From positions 5,046-69,045 of the forward strand of contig CDMY01000439.1 of NCBI GenBank assembly GCA_001179505.1: a stretch of DNA of 64,000 nt, given 5' to 3'. The notes beneath the pieces were generated by a model that was not told the DNA's origin, searched no databases, and saw nothing but the letters and a program-made list of their open reading frames with translations. This document shows positions 44,901-57,200 of this stretch, piece by piece. A program made the translations under genes and the position numbers. The number at the start of each line of letters is the position of its first letter. Within the stretch, counting starts at the first letter, position 1. Source of the stretch: Vitrella brassicaformis (taxonomy: Eukaryota > Sar > Vitrellaceae).

Positions 44901-47900
44901 CGGCGGCTCTTGGGCATGTGAGGGCCTCTGCGGGGGGTATTGGCAAACTGCGCAGCGATGCTGCCGAAACGGCGACTGCATCAGACACAGGCGAGAGATT
45001 GTGTCTCCGTGTGTGCAAGGAAGCCCTGACCTTCGTTTGGGAGTCTGCATGGCCACCGCGGGATTGATGGTGGCCTCCATCTCCTGCCGGGCCTGGCTGA
45101 ACTGCACCGCCACCAGCCTTAGATCGATGCCCTGCTCGAGGCTCACTGTGATGTACTGTCTCATAAGGCGGATAGTCTGGAGCTCCTTGAGGTGGAGGGT
45201 GGCCTGTCTACCCGTTATGCGGTTGAAGGTCAGCTGCAGAGCCTGGCAGGGGTAGCTGTTGCAGCAGCAGTCGTAGCACCGACCGAAGCACTCCTCGCGC
45301 TGCTGACGGAGATACATGTCCTGTAACCATGGGAAAGAAACAAAGGATGGCGTCGATGGATGCTCATCGATGAACATCCGTTACGGCCTTTTACTTGTCT
45401 GTATCTGGCCTCAAGCAGCCGATCAGACAGGTGCAAGTCCACTAGGTCACTATCAGACACCTTGTGCCGCATGTCGGACCAAAAGGCGAGGAGGAGACAT
45501 ATAACCAACACTGCAGCAACGAAAACAAAACACAATTCCACCTTTTCTTTCCCATTTGTTGTCAGCTCACCGCCGCCCGCCACCGCGACGAACTGTGCTG
45601 CTGCATTCTTGTTCCATGCCGCCGCATCACCCAGCCGTTTGACTGAGCCCTCGCTGCCTTCAGCCACCGACGTCACACTGCTGTCCTCTATCACCGTACG
45701 GAACAACACACTGAACTCGCTCAGATGATGGCATTGGCAGACCACCGCATCAGCCGTCGAGGCGTTGGTATCGACCACACAACCTACAAAGCACAACACA
45801 CCTTGCATGTATACGGGACGCATGTGGTGTGTTTGTGATACCATGGTGACTGACCTTCAGCGCTCCATGCCTTGTCGCTGGTCGACCAGAACCCACATCC
45901 CACTTCATCCCGCTGCACCAGGGACCCGTTGGCAGTGAGGTTGACCACACGGGCAGCCACATTCGCCGGACGGGGTAGCGTCAGGACAGCAGGCGCCGAC
46001 AGTGCGCTGCCGTCCAACTTGACCTCTTGATTGCATCTTCTCACAGCCACGGTTGATGAGCCGCCCCTGGCTGACCAGTTGGTCGTGTTGGTGTCATTCG
46101 TCTGAAAGAGCCCCTGCTCCCAGAAGACAAGCTGGGCGGTTGGAACGGGCAATCCGCCACTGATGACAGCACAAGGATCAACTGTTCCGCCGACCTGCAG
46201 CCGCCTCACTGACAGGCGGCTTGTGTCATTCAGAGAGGGCAAGACCACCCCCAGATTGGCGTTGTCCGAGCTCGAGAGGCTCAGGCCATTCTGCGGATCC
46301 AGGAATGCGAGAGACATGTTGCAACTCTCTCCGGCCACTTCAAGCTGCTGCGAAGGGCCGCCACCGAGCGCAGAGAGAAGGACGTCACCCAATCGACCTG
46401 TGGACTCCCCAACACGCTCGGCAATCTCATATGCGCTGCTGCCGTCATGCATCAGCATCGCGTTATGTAGTTCCTGCGGTATCGCAGCTGCAGACGAGAG
46501 AAGCGCCTCGGCGGACTCGCGGACTCTGGTCTTGTCGCGGGCTGTGAGAGAAGAGGGCGCCTGCCACTCAGAGAGGGTCTGCCGCTGTTGTTGCTGCGTC
46601 TGGAGGGCGGGGAGGGACGCGGATGTCTCGACGACGCTGTCGAGGATAGACGCACTCTGTCTGGCCATCGTCGCGTCATATCTGAGCTGGCCACGGTTGT
46701 CTGAACGACAAAGGGATGGCTGGAGCGTACAAGGGCATCGAATTGGGTGGCTTACTTGATTGTCTCACGGAGCCGATGGTGACATTCAGGCTTGTTGCGG
46801 CAAGCAGGACCTCCCCTGCTGTGGTCGGCCGCGATGTGAGTCCACGCCGGCGACCCGCAAGAGTCTGAAAGAACACACATGCGTACACAGGAAGGCACAC
46901 ATGACTGTCACACACAGATGGATGTACGACAGCACTCACTCTGTTGAGGCTCGCAAGCACCGTTTTGATGACTTGCTTCTCCTCTCTCTGCAGCAAAGAC
47001 GGGTCCTCCGCGGCAGATGTGGCCACGGTAATGGTCGCCAAAAGCTTGTTTTGATACTCCACAAAAGCCTCGTCGCTATCGTTTCCTGGGGTGGTGGGAG
47101 GATCCTCGTCTGGTGAGAAGATCAGGTCCTCTGCCCTCTGGATCTCTGCTTTCTCAAGCCGACTGACGTCCTGAGAGACAGCATCCAATGCAACACTGGG
47201 CTGTCTCATTGCTGCACTCAGTGCATGACCATACCGTCACCCACCGTGAGACGATCCACGTCATCCGCGATAATGTCAAAATCCAACACTGGGGGGCTTG
47301 TGGTGGTCGAGGGGGCCTCTGTGGTCGTTGGCTGTGCACTGGTGCTGGTTGATGTGCTGGGCAAGGGTGTGGTTGTGACTTGAGCAGTGGTACTGGGATC
47401 ACTCGTCGTCGTTGTTGTACTTGTGCTGGTGGTGCTGCTCTTGGTGGTTGTCGATGTGCTTGTCGTGCTGCAAAAAGGGGGACATTTCATGCCTGTGTCT
47501 CCCGCCCACACAGGCCCTCTCGCAGCTGACCTTGTTGTGGTTGCTGGGCTGGGAGTGGTTGACGGAATGACAGTCGTCACCTGACCGAGAACACACACAA
47601 ACGGTGTGGCCGGTGGCTGACCGCATTTGCGCATATGTCCCACAGGTTCAGGTGTGGTGGAGACACTCAATGGCAGAGAGGGGCCGGCTGCACAAGAAAG
47701 CGGGCATCTCACCAAAACACAGACAGGCAGTGGTATGCTGGCTCCCTCACCATAGTGCAGGGCTATGACCGCCGATCGGTTCTCCGCAGCCAGCTGGTTA
47801 TCGGCGAAGTCAACAATGGCATGCGATTTGTTGAATTGGAACAGGAACATACTCCCGTTCTTCAATGCTGCCTCTGTGACGTTCACATCCACCCGTAAAG

Positions 47901-49834
47901 CCTTCAGGGCCACAAGGGCCCTGGGCGAGCTGACGTCGGTCACACTGTAGTCGAACGCCGTGCTGTTGGCCGCCGTCATGTTGACCAGGCGCCGTAGGTC
48001 GGACACGGATCGGCGGACCAGCTCGTCGAAAATGATGTCGACGCTGAAAGAGGTCGTGTTGAACGAGGTGGCATTCTGGGCAATCCACGCATGAGGCTCG
48101 TTTACATCTGAGGAGCGGGGGCCAAAGAGGAATCTCACCAAATGCGAAAGAAAGCAGTACACAATGCAGTCAGTCCACGCCAGTGTGTCTCCCCACCGTG
48201 GACTGGGCCGCACGAAAGGAGTTCAGAGACCGCAGCGTCAGAATGCCCCTCCTTGCTGATGGCCCCCGAGTGCAGATAGCAGCCATTCGAGGAAGAGCCA
48301 ACGGAGTCACTCTTGACTGTGTAGTGAGTGCAGCCGCTGAAAGCACACACATACACACACAGATGCACCCTGTTGTTTGGCGACTCTCTGGACCGGATAC
48401 CTTTTGTGGTGGCACTTGAGTGCGCAGTCGAAAGGCTTGAGCACCTTGGGGTAATGATCCAGCTGAGTGGCCGTAGACCACTCCTGTCTGTCGATGCGAC
48501 ACCCCCTGTGAATGACCAGCGGCATCGACGGCAGGCTCCCCTGTCCATCGCTTTGCCCATCAGCCAGCCCCTCAAGAGCCATAAGCGTAAACAACCCTTT
48601 CGCAGGGGTCGGATCGATGGTGACCGTGGCTGTCATGTCACTCTCAGGCCAGTCTGCCACCGAGACGTCAGCACTTGTGGTGCCGAGCACCACAAGCCGC
48701 TCCGGTCTGAATGTGCCCTGGTCAACTGGTACGGAGAACTTGACAGTGATGCTGAAGGATCCAGTCGAGGCGAAATCATTCACGTTAGGCACCGTCAAAG
48801 CGACAGCTGGAGCAGGGGCTGACAGACACAAAAATTTTCTCGCCAAATGGAAGGCAATTTGTGTCTCTCGGCTTACTGCATTCGCCGGCTGGGGACGGCT
48901 CGACCTCACAAATGTAAGGCTCCGACGAGCCACAATCTTCAGAGAGCAGAGCCGCCATGTGTCCGTGGTCGTGCTCATGTGCGTCCCAGTGGATCGCTGC
49001 GCAGTCGTAATCGCTGTCGCCGTGGGGATGGTATGGCTCCCATTCGGCCTCGTGGATGTTAGCCTGGTGGTACTCAGAGCTGGGCGTCCAGCTGCCTGGC
49101 GTCAGGATGCCCTCACGGTCTGCACGAGGGAGGGCACACAAAGGAGACACCCGTGGTCCTGTTTCTGTTTCAGTGCCCGGCCTTGCCATCCTGCTGCACC
49201 TCTCTCGGCGCCCCCGAAGTCCGGGGTAGAGGGCTCCGAGAACGACCCACTCTCGTTCTGATGCCACCAAAGAGAGGCCAGGCCAATTGATCGTCGCCAC
49301 ATGACGCCATCCATCCCAAGAGTGTCCTTACTCGTCTGTAGTCAACCCATATGTGGGCGTGTGATGAAGTCTGCCCCCTGATGAACTCCTGCAGCCACCA
49401 CAGCTCGGCAGGGTCACTCAACGTCACCTGCACGCGAAGGATGCATGGATGGCTCGTCGAATGAATGGCGATTTCTTGGCTTGCCTACCAGGTGGTCATA
49501 GTCTCCGGCGGCCCCTGCCACATTGCAGGCTATCTTTGCACCGTTGAAGCTCTTCTGCGGCGACGTGAACAGCTTATAGCAGCTGCAGGAGCCCTTTCGA
49601 TGACGAAAACCATTCGGGCAAATGCCAGTGTGGGGCGTTGCCGTGGCCGCAAACACTCCACAGCGGAAGCCTGCAGTGCAAAAGAACAACACGAGGTGAG
49701 GCTGGGAGGGAGGGGGGCGGGTGTGTGATGGATGGATGGATGGACGGCACTTGCCATAGATAAGATACTGGCCGATGATGAGCATCGACACGCTGTAGGC
49801 CCAGAGAAGGCCCTCCAACGTCAGGAGGTCCATG
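41999..49834 (-). CDS. P1: polycystin-1-like receptor with C-type lectin domain
   Basis: Minus strand; start 49834 (signal peptide, LLWAYSVSMLIIGQYLI), stop 42001-41999. In order: C-type lectin domain over 49670-48880 (SCYKLFTSPQKSFNGAK, LSDPAELWWLQEF, closing EDCGSSEPYICE); Ig-like module about 48820-48510; Thr/Ser mucin-like tract about 47590-47250; GAIN/GPS with CQCHHLSEFS near 45710; first membrane segment (FVFVAAVLVICLLLAFW); Cys-rich stretch (RCYDCCCNSYPC); IQ motif (QQAACLLIQRWWRG) near 44210; then LRRIEYIEWPKARLF and four more membrane segments, with LYFLFRKGTP as in PKD1's lipid-facing loop. The last exon (42090-41999) ends GWGQHSRTNE and matches P2. Many exons; borders only partly fixed. 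Polycystin-1 proteins sense extracellular cues, often at cilia. The six C-terminal channel-like helices of PKD1 are absent. Confidence 0.75.
42705..42752. repeat. 24-bp tandem duplication in a P1 intron
   Basis: AGTGCATCRAAACAGTCGGTCGAC occurs twice in a row (one base differs, described here with R for that base) within the intron before the fourth membrane-segment exon. It is local and not shared with P2. Confidence 0.7.
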
Positions 49835-52742
49835 ATGGCCCGCCAACTCTGATAAAGATTACTACACAAGATGGGGGGAGTGAGGGGGGAGCGTCGAGAC
49901 GCGAGCTAACGCGAGAAACCCTGATGAAGGGAATTTCTTTTGTCCATCCATCCATCCCTTTTCATCCATGCGTCATCGTCGTGCGTCCAAAAGCATCCAC
50001 CACACAAAGACAAAGCCGCTCACTCACCATGCAAGCAAAGCAGTGAGTGGCCAGACAGCTAGGCACAGGCAGGCAGGCAGGTAATTAAGAAAAGCACAAC
50101 CGCCACCTACCTAAATGGAGGAAGAGAGAGAGAGGGATGCCGGCAGAAGGGGGTGTGGGAAAAAGCGGTCGTCCGTCCGTCCATGATTGCTCCCGTCGTG
50201 TCGCAAAACTGCCTCCTCGCCCCAACAGACAGCCACTCACAGCCAGCCAGCCAGCCGCCAACACGCCCACAGACAGACACCCACACTCACGCGCACACAC
50301 ATGTCGTGCAGCCACTCAAACAGCAGTCCCCAGGAGCGCAGTGCCATGTCACTTCGGATCGCTCACCACTGCGCCCTCATTACACACACACATCACAAGA
50401 CAGACAGACAGACACACATGTATCCCTCTAGAAGTGCGGATGGACGATGGACACACCAGGATGGAAGCAGAATCTCACGACAGGTAGGTAATACAGAGGC
50501 GAGAAGAGGCTAGACGAGGAGAAAAATCAGCGGGCGGGCGAGGCGAGAGAGAAAAATCTGTTGTTGGTCTGTCTGGTCGGCATCAGTCGTGAGGCAGTCA
50601 CCCCGGAGTGGCATCCCCACCCGCCTCTCGCACAAGCACCCACACATACACAACACTCCAACGATTGGCTGGCTGGCTGGCTGGCTGGCTGAGGGGCGGG
50701 CCTGCCTTTGGGTCGCTGACAGACATACACGCACGTGTAGGAATGCTCTCTTCGGCTCTCTTGTGCAGGTGAGTGACCTGGGATGCCTCTCACCTCCCCG
50801 TCGCAATCCCGGATAACAACGACTGACTCTCTCCCTCCCTCCCTCCCTCCCTCTCAACAGTGTGTATACGCATTCGATATTCGATCCAGCTGCTTTGTCC
50901 GCGCGCCCTTCCCCTGTTCCTTGAGCCCCTGCTCCTTCACGTCAGATGGCATCACTGCAGACCAAGCGCTTGGCTGCGTTGCCTGGCACGTTGGTCTCCA
51001 GCCACGGCCACCGTACGCAAAGGGCCAGGAGGCTCAAAACCACACGACTCGTCGTACGGGACGCCAGAAAAATGACAGCTCATGGTGTACGCAGCAACAC
51101 GAGACGGACCCGGGCACGAGAGAGAAGTAGACGGACGACGTGGGTGGATGGATGGATGGATGGAGGTATGAACGACACGCGACGCCACCACATCACAGCA
51201 CAAGAGAGTGGCAGCAGCCCGACCTGGGTGAGCCGGTCGGTCGGCGGTGTAGGCTTCGAGTGGAGTGGTGTCCGTCAGCAGCACACAAAACTCCATCGTC
51301 TCGACGACAGACACTTTGACACCCACTATACCATGCAGACAGGCAGAGAAAAGGGAGAAACAGATAGATAGACAGACAGACGGAGGTTTCCACTCGCAGC
51401 GACAGACAAAACCGATATGTGTGTGTGCATCTAAGTATGTATGTGTGAAGGATTGGCCGGCCTGCTCCCTGGACGTCGCCGGTGCGACCCTCACCAACCT
51501 GAGAGCGAGAGGTCCCATGTGTGGGGAGAGGCACACACGGCCATCTCAGCTTCAGTCAGGAGAGGGGCGAACGAGCGATGAACCACGAGCACATGGCGGC
51601 AGTCTGACTCTTCTACATACCCAAACCACTTTCACGCACGCACAAAGAGAGGAAGACCAGGTCACGACACGATGCCCTCAGCCACCCACACGCAGCACTC
51701 ACCCCCCCACTCATCCGACCATGCCCCCCCCCCTCACTCCTTTCTCCAGCGCCTGTCTGTTGGATAAATTGCACCCATTAACATACACTCAGACAGGGAT
51801 GCTGGATCGGCTCAGCAGTTCGGTTGATCCACCAAAGGCCAGCCAGAGGTCATGTGTGTGTGGTGTGGTGTTGTGTGTGTGGATGGTTGTGGACGGACGA
51901 GGCTGTAGCCTTCCTGCACGCGTGAATGCAGCGGATAGTCACCGGCCGAAGGTAGGGAAAGGCAGAACTCTTTTGCAAAAGCAAGGATGCGATGCGATGC
52001 ACTCACACATGTGGATTGGATGGATAAAAGAGGTCGATCGCCGCTTGCACTCTTGGGCGAGAGAAGCCAGCAGCAATACAGAGAAGAAAAACCTCCTCTC
52101 TCTCTCCCTCTCCCCCTCTCGCCTCACACACAGTACAACTTACAGGAATACCGTACGTACAGAGGAAAACGAGAACGGGCAGTAATGTTCCGTGCCTGCC
52201 CTGCAGAGAGCCAGCCCTGTGTGTGTGCGCAACCAGCTGTTGTCCCTCCGTCACGACCTGCACACGGCACCACTCACCGCCAGGACGCTGGAGTGAGTGG
52301 TCAAGTGCGCAGCTGGCAAGGGACAACAGCCAAGTCGCACTGGGCTGGTCTGTGTAGCCTGACTGTATGGTATGGATGTGTGTGTGTATGCGCTCTGTTG
52401 GTTGACGACCATACACACACACACGCGCAGCTCTCATATGTACAGACACCAACAGAAGGATAAAAGCACTTCATTCAGTGGGTTGCCGTGTCAGTCCCTC
52501 CCCACCCTGCCCCGCCCTGCCCTGCCCCCCACGCACACACATGACATGCAAGTATAGGAAGGACACATCAGATGAACGAAAACCCTCTCATCCGTCCCTC
52601 CATCCCTCTCTGCCTCCACCCCCTCACCTCGACTACATGCACTGCCCCCTACACCCCCACATACACTCACCCAAAGATTCTCACGCCCACCATGGCCATG
52701 GCCACCCACCCAGCCACGCCCCGCCACGCCCCCCCACTCAGA
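49835..52742. other. 2.9 kb without a recognisable gene
   Basis: Rich in simple repeats: (GGCT)n near 50665-50690, (CAGA)n near 50400 and 51370, (GGAT)n near 51150. A 306-codon plus-strand frame (51265-52185) is low-complexity and shows no protein character. The minus side holds the P1 promoter. Confidence 0.45.
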
Positions 52743-53883
52743 TCACATGGCCTGGATGGGCGAGTCGGTCAAGGCAGACTTGTTCTTGATGACCATCCAG
52801 TCGCCCGAGAGCCGGTCGCTGTCGGCGTGTGAGATGGGGCTGTTAAAGGGGCTGGGGAGGAGGAAGGTCTTGCCGCCCTTGGACGACTTGCCGGTTGTGT
52901 GGGGGGCCATCTTGGCCTTGTTGGACTTGCTGATCATGCCCGTCACCGACGGCAGGTCGCTGCCGTCGTCCACGTCGTAGTCACCCTCAGACGACTTGTC
53001 CTTCTCCTGACACACACACAGACATACATACAGACAGACCGACACACATGCAGAAAGAGGCCGATGCACGATCGCCCGTCGTGTGCTCTCTCCCCTCCTC
53101 ACCTTAATTTCTCCCTCGCTGACGACGAGCCAGTCGCCCGACACGCGATCGCTGGTGGCCGACTTGGGTGTGCTTGGGAGTGAGGGCGGGGGGCTGCCGC
53201 TGGTGCTGAACATGCCCTCGTCGCCCAGGATCTGCTTGGAGATGGCCTCCGCGGAGTTGCGGAAGAAATCGGTCATGTTCTTGAGGACCTCGCCGCGGTT
53301 GGCCGACGGGCTGAGGGGCGGGCGGCGGTTGGAGGGGCTGCCGTGCTGCACCAGGTCGTTGCCTAGCGTGAAGTATGGCTTGTTGCACGCCACGCTCTTG
53401 CCCTCGCCGGACACGTCCTCGCCAGTCAGGACGATCGTCGAGTGGTGGCTCTCGCTCCCGTGCATCGACGACACGCTCCGGAAGTTGGCGCGAGGGCCGG
53501 CAGCGGGGTAGCTCGGGGCCTCAGGACCGTTGACCTCAACCTCGCAGCAGCACGTCCTGAACACCCACAAAGACAAGAGACGTATGGCGACACGTGTCTC
53601 GTGCCCGTTTTGCCTGCCCTCCGCTCTGTGTGTCTGACCAAAGGTAGAAGCCCGGGATGGTCGCGGTGCGGGGGCGCACTTGTGACGAGTCGATGAAGGG
53701 TGCCGTGGAGGACGTGAAGAGACCCGGTGAGGGCAGCGTGGTGTTCTCGGCCCCGTCGAACCCGCTGTGTGCCGAGCCCATGTAGCTGGTCAGGTGATCT
53801 CCATCTTTGTAGTGCGCAGGCTGTTGTGGCGGCGACTGCGTGTCCAAGAGCATGGTGCTGGCCATCTCGGGGGTTGTGTCCAT
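52743..53883 (-). CDS. small Ser-rich protein with duplicated SGDW motif
   Basis: Three exons, 53883-53639, 53556-53103 and 53006-52743, join in phase; 963 nt, 320 aa, stop at 52743-52745. Starts MDTTPEMASTMLLD. An acylation-prone Cys cluster (WTCCCEVEV) lies at about residue 82. The C-terminal half carries the same motif twice, SDRVSGDWLVVSEGE and SDRLSGDWMVIKNK, after Ser/Pro-rich linkers (SPPPSLPSTPKSATSD and PSPFNSPISHAD). No signal peptide or membrane helix, so a cytosolic, possibly acylated or phosphorylated protein; family unknown. It lies between P1 and P2, and its start is 389 bp from that of P2 on the other strand. Confidence 0.65.
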
Positions 53884-54272
53884 GATCACACAACACAGCA
53901 CACGAGCCCAACCTGCAGGACGACGCACAAACAAGACCTCAGCGAAGCCGATGCCGCCGTGCGTATGCATCCAGGCGGTGATGCAGGGCACACCTGGCGA
54001 CTCTGCCTGGCTGATCTGCCACCCCCTCCCCCTCCTCCGCCTTCCAGTGAGCCCGCCCACCTTAAAGTGTTTCTTTTTTTGGAGATGCAACGCACAGGAT
54101 GGCTCTGGCTGTTGGAGAGAGTCGCAGAAGGGGAGAAGAAAGGGGTGGGGAAAGAAGAAAGTTGGTGGGGAAAGAAGAAAGTTCTGGAAAAGCTCGCATT
54201 ACGAATTACGGATACCCTGACCCTACTACCCAAAATCTCGACGTTTCATCTTCACTCCCTTCCTCCGCGTGA
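53884..54272. promoter_or_regulatory. short divergent intergenic region, likely shared promoter
   Basis: Only 389 bp separate the start codons of the SGDW-motif gene (-) and P2 (+). The part at 54125-54190 has a duplicated GGGGAAAGAAGAAAGTT. No TATA-like element stands out. Confidence 0.4.
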
Positions 54273-57200
54273 ATGCAGCGAACCGACGCCTTCCTCGCCC
54301 TGTTTGCCTTCAGTGCCCTTCTTGCTCTCACAAATGCTGCCCCCTCTGTCACGATTTCGCTTCCGGAGGGCAACGTCACCAACCAGCAGTCTGTCCCCAT
54401 CGACTTCCGCTTCTCGGAGCCGGTTCGCCAGTTCAACGACTCGGCAACATTCATCGACCTCAAGTGCAAGCAGTGCAGCATTGATCTCACCGAGCTACCC
54501 GACGGGCGGTCCTTTTCGGCGACGCTGAACATCGAACACAGCGAGACGGAGGATGACCTCATCACCGTCACCCTGACCGACGCTGTCACCGACCTTGCGG
54601 GGAACCCCCTCGAGCCTACGAATGTGACCATCGCTTTCAGTGAGCAAGGGGCCCGGCCCTGTGCATCTGGCGGCAGCGAGGGGGCACCATTTGCATTTCT
54701 GTTTCTCATGCGTGCCATGCAGGTGGAGCTATCGAGATCGAGCTGCTTTCCGATCCTGCTCTTCCGCTCTACAAAAATCAATACTTCACAAACGGGGCCA
54801 CAGTCACTGCCATCCTCCGCTTCGACACTGACGTGGTCGATGCCGTCATCAGCTTCCAGAACGGTCTACGACTGATCGAGCCTGATGGGACCACGGTGTC
54901 TTCACAGACGCCCGTTTTCTCATCGGAATACACGGACTGTGGGGAGGCGTCAGCAAAGAAGGCGTGTCTCAATGTGACGTATACCGTGCTGACCGAGGGA
55001 CTGTGGACGGTGGAGCTACCCAAGGACAGCGTTGCTGACATGGCGGGCAACCAAAATGACAAAGTAGACATCGTCTTCTCTGTGGGTAAGTCAGAAGAGC
55101 CTGTCTGAGCAATCTGTTGCTCTGCTGTTCCATCTTGTTTTCTTGCTCAGATAGGACAGGTCCGGTGCCGCGGTTCTACTCTCTGCTTTCAGACGTGGGT
55201 CTGCCGGACATGTCCGTCTCAGTCAATTTCCAGGAGAAGGTCACCGGAGTGACAGTCGATGATTTCACCTTCACCGGCCCACTCACGTACACCAATCTGG
55301 CTGTCAAGGAGCGGCTGGACGAGGCATGGACCTTCTCGTTCGACGCGACGAATGAGGGGTCGACCACGATCGGGGTCGTGTGCGCCGGTAGCGATATTGT
55401 TGATGTCGCTGGGAATCCATGCGTTGACGATGCAGAGAGCTCCATCAATCTCACCTACAGTGAGCCAATAAAGAAGCAGACAGAAGAGATATCACATCGT
55501 GCTAGATGACGAAGACCGTCTGTGTCTCGCCATTTGTAAAACAGACTCCAGTATTCTGACCTTTCTCTGGGAGGGAGGCTGGGACAAGTGGACCAACCAG
55601 CAGACATATACGCGAAATGGAACCTTTACATGGGCTGTCCAGTCGTTCCCGGTGGGCATCTTCTCTTCTGACGAGGCCACGCTTGTCGACGCCCAGCTGA
55701 ATGCCGCGAAAGACGAAGTTGTTTTCACAATGGACTTCGATCAGCCTCCAGAGGACACGACGCTAAACGCTACGCTTCTCGTCTATGGGGACATTGACGA
55801 CACTGCCGGGATCACTCATCTGGTTGGTGCGCGTACACGAGTGAAGTACGACCCTTGGCCGCCCGATGCACGCATTGAGATCGAATATACGGGAGAGGGC
55901 AAGGACCCCAAGGACAAGGACTTGCCGTATTCCGTCTGTCCCCCAAACGACCTGCAACTGCGATTCTTCTTTTCTGAGGACGTCCGCGACTCGATCAGCC
56001 TCCAAGGTGCAATCGGCATCAGCGCTTCGGCGGGCGCCGAAGCCATCGCCCCCCAAGTGACAAACAACTTAGCGTCACCGCAGGCTGGCGAGTACGCAAC
56101 AGAGCATACCTACACTGTGCACCTCGCTCCGGGTAATGCAAAGGCGATCAACGGATTTGTCGACTTCATTTTACCGGAAGGCTCAGTCTCCGACCGGGCT
56201 GGCAATTCAAACAGAGCAGAAAACAAGACCCTCTTCATCGGTGAGCAAGGCAGTTTATTCGTCGAGGAGAGGAAAAACATGGCTTTCTTTGCACTTAGAT
56301 GGTGTTAATCCTGACTGCGCCTTGTCTCTCCTCGAGCCGGCCTCACCGGATTCGTTTGTCGTGGAAGCTGTGTCCAGCCTGGCTTGTAGCGAGACTATCA
56401 AAGACTGTCGAGATCACGCGTTCCTGCTCATCATCCTCGACCAGCAGGGCCAGCAGGTTGTCGGCACAGAGACAGAGCTCGGAATCGGGCAACACGTTGA
56501 CAGGACGGAGACAGGGGAGAAGCTGCTGGTCAACAGGAAACTGCATGAGGACCAGCTGCTGAGGGTCAAGAAGAAGGCTTGCCGCGACTATGCTGGCAAC
56601 CGGGGACCAGCGGCCAATATAGAAGTGGTCATACCGAAGCTCCCTCCAGGGGCGACCCTCCCTCCAGCAAGTGGGCGAGAGCACTTTTGTCCACGACCAT
56701 TTTTGCCTCATTGCGCTCGCGTCTCCATTTAGACACCTTCAGTCTGGTGAAGAACCTTACTGGGCCTGGTGGGAGAACTGACGTCTTCGACATTGATATG
56801 GAAACTGTAGGTTTTCCAAGAAGCGAGACATGTGTTCACGTCTGCGTTGCTTGTGTTTTGAAGGTTACGGATGATATCGATGCCATAAGTGACCCGGACG
56901 GCATTGCGGAAAGCGAGATCACCCGAAGTGCAGATGTGCTGTTCGAAGACCTCCCCCCTGATCTGGGCAGCGCATTCAGCCTTCACACACACAAGCTATA
57001 TGCTGCAGTCACACTGGTACGCAAGGGAACGGGCCGAAGTCCCAGCCATGGAGATGACTGCATTTGAATCAGGCAAGCACAGCTAAATACAGGCCGGATG
57101 AAATTCCTGAAGGCCGGCCGCGACCCACAGGATCGATAGGCAAAGGCGAAGAGGATGGTGATCCTGTCTATATCATGGCTCGAGACCTCTTCAGCTCGCT

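Noticed and set aside
51265-52185. 306-codon plus-strand open frame
   Set aside because: Low-complexity His/Thr/Pro/Ser text from simple repeats, no splice-supported neighbours and no recognisable domain.
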